Assembly (NCBI RefSeq): GCF_005845365.1
Contig: NZ_CP040509.1
Coordinates: 992,001-1,056,000 of the forward strand
Length of the DNA stretch: 64,000 bases
Source of the DNA: Rhodoluna limnophila
GTDB lineage: Bacteria; Actinomycetota; Actinomycetes; Actinomycetales; Microbacteriaceae
Reading direction: 5' to 3'
The notes beneath the pieces are model-generated. The model saw only the letters and a list, made by a program, of their open reading frames with translations, searched no databases and was not told the origin of the DNA. This document shows positions 63,237-64,000 of this stretch, in pieces (the first letter of the stretch is position 1; each line of letters opens with the position of its first letter). Both the position numbers and the translations under genes were made by a program.

Positions 63237-63922
63237 TGGCTCAAATCTTGGTTTTGTCGGCGTCAGCCGAATCCGAGATTTTGCCTGCCCTTGGGTTTCT
63301 AAGTCATCGAGTTCGCCAAATTGCGGCTGAGCCAGCAAACCTAGTTAACGCTCCCGGCCACGACCTAATTTTTCTCGACGCTCGCCGCGACCTTGCCAGC
63401 GCAAAGTCTCTCTCAAAAATCTTGCAAACCACCGGGATCAGCGCTCCACTTATTTTGGTAGTTACCGAAGGTGGCCTTGCAGCGGTGACCGCTGAGTGGG
63501 CCGCGACCGACATCATTCTTGAGAGCGCCGGCCCAGGCGAAATCGATGCCCGAATTCGACTTGCAATTGGCCGCCAGACCCAGACCGAAAAGGTTGACAA
63601 GATCCATGCCTCTGGTGTGGTCATCGATGAGGGCAACTACTCGGCCAAGGTTCACGGTCGACCATTGGACCTTACTTATAAAGAATTTGAATTGCTGCGC
63701 TTTTTGGCTCAGCACCCGGGCCGCGTTTTTACCCGTGAACAATTGCTGAGCGAAGTTTGGGGTTACGACTACTTTGGTGGTACCCGAACCGTGGATGTTC
63801 ACATTCGGCGCCTGCGCGCCAAACTCGGAGATCTTGAGGCGCTCATCGGAACCGTTCGAAATGTTGGTTACCGATTCAATTTGCCTGAAGACTCGGACGC
63901 AATGTCTTCAAGCATTCGTTAA
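63237..63922 (+). CDS. glnR: GlnR-type orphan response regulator
   Basis: About 228 residues. The atypical receiver ([65 protein letters not shown]) is the actinobacterial GlnR type, which works without a partner kinase and lacks parts of the acidic pocket. The winged helix has [53 protein letters not shown]. GlnR controls nitrogen assimilation. The start ATG 63237 has GGAG 7 bases upstream; an ATG four codons earlier is also possible. No kinase gene follows. Confidence 0.9.
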
Positions 63923-63957
63923 CTCTCTCTTTACCCAACCGTGGCAGGATAAAGAGT

Positions 63958-64000
63958 ATGTCTTCTGAAGAAACCATGGCCATTGCTGTTCCTGACCTAG
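63958..64000 (+). CDS. 5' end of a gene cut by the window edge
   Basis: ATG opens MSSEETMAIAVPDL and runs off the window. CAGGAT ends 7 bases before it, consistent with a leaderless start. Too short to identify; mshD or ppk often lie near glnR in this group, but nothing here distinguishes them. Confidence 0.5.
   Translation, partial: MSSEETMAIAVPDL

Overview
The window looks like a chromosomal segment of a streamlined actinomycete, most likely Microbacteriaceae. It carries senX3-regX3-phoU-gpmA, carD, glnR, an ispDF fusion, a DUF3027/DUF2530/serC cluster, an XPB-type helicase with its partner protein, a WXG100 protein and GroEL2. Base composition by eye is near half GC and the genes are very tightly packed. 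That fits freshwater 'Luna'-type genera (Rhodoluna, Aquiluna), but this assignment is inference. No insertion sequence, phage, CRISPR array or rRNA was seen, and no gap exceeds 300 bases.

Layout. 1-12.8 kb is almost all minus strand: glmU, prs, an amino-acid permease, rplY, pth, mfd, mazG, an acidic secreted protein, hisS, eno and the 5' part of ftsB, with a tRNA-Gln upstream of glmU. 12.9-20.2 kb (minus) holds rsmI, metG, tatD, rsmA, a small SRPBCC-like gene, ispE and an ABC-F ATPase, mostly joined by stop/start overlaps. 20.2-27.5 kb is mixed: protein O-mannosyltransferase, YciI, aldo/keto reductase, TerC, an epimerase, an H1-like Lys/Ala/Pro protein, a SepX/GlpR-like membrane protein, GNAT, formyl-THF cyclo-ligase and FmdB. 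27.5-33.9 kb has a giant helicase-like protein with a degenerate P-loop, tRNA-Arg, HNH nuclease, an NlpC/P60 hydrolase and a DtxR-family regulator. 34.0-42.7 kb has serC, DUF2530, DUF3027, a cold-shock-domain protein, the XPB pair, a PhoPR-like two-component system and a lone WXG100 protein. 42.8-50.9 kb has groL under two CIRCE operators, cspA with a long leader, a LytR_C protein, msrB, a small accessory pair next to tRNA-Thr, a DsbA-like protein, and a UgpC/MalK ATPase with a DUF4032 kinase-like gene. 51.0-64.0 kb has rlmB, cysS, ispDF, carD, a lipoprotein, senX3-regX3 divergent from phoU, gpmA, a methyltransferase, FUSC, ygfZ, nitrobindin, two very small membrane proteins, glnR and the first codons of one more gene.

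The most general signal is in gene starts. At least 21 genes have a -10-like hexamer (mostly TANNNT) ending exactly 6-7 bases before the start codon and no Shine-Dalgarno sequence, as expected for leaderless mRNAs. In four places the TAG stop of the preceding gene is itself the first half of that hexamer. Other points of interest are three 11-base direct repeats upstream of phoU, a double CIRCE at groL, a probable CTG start for pth, an antisense overlap of DUF3027 with DUF2530, a terminator-like hairpin inside the first codons of ftsB, and a 40-codon leader ORF upstream of cspA.
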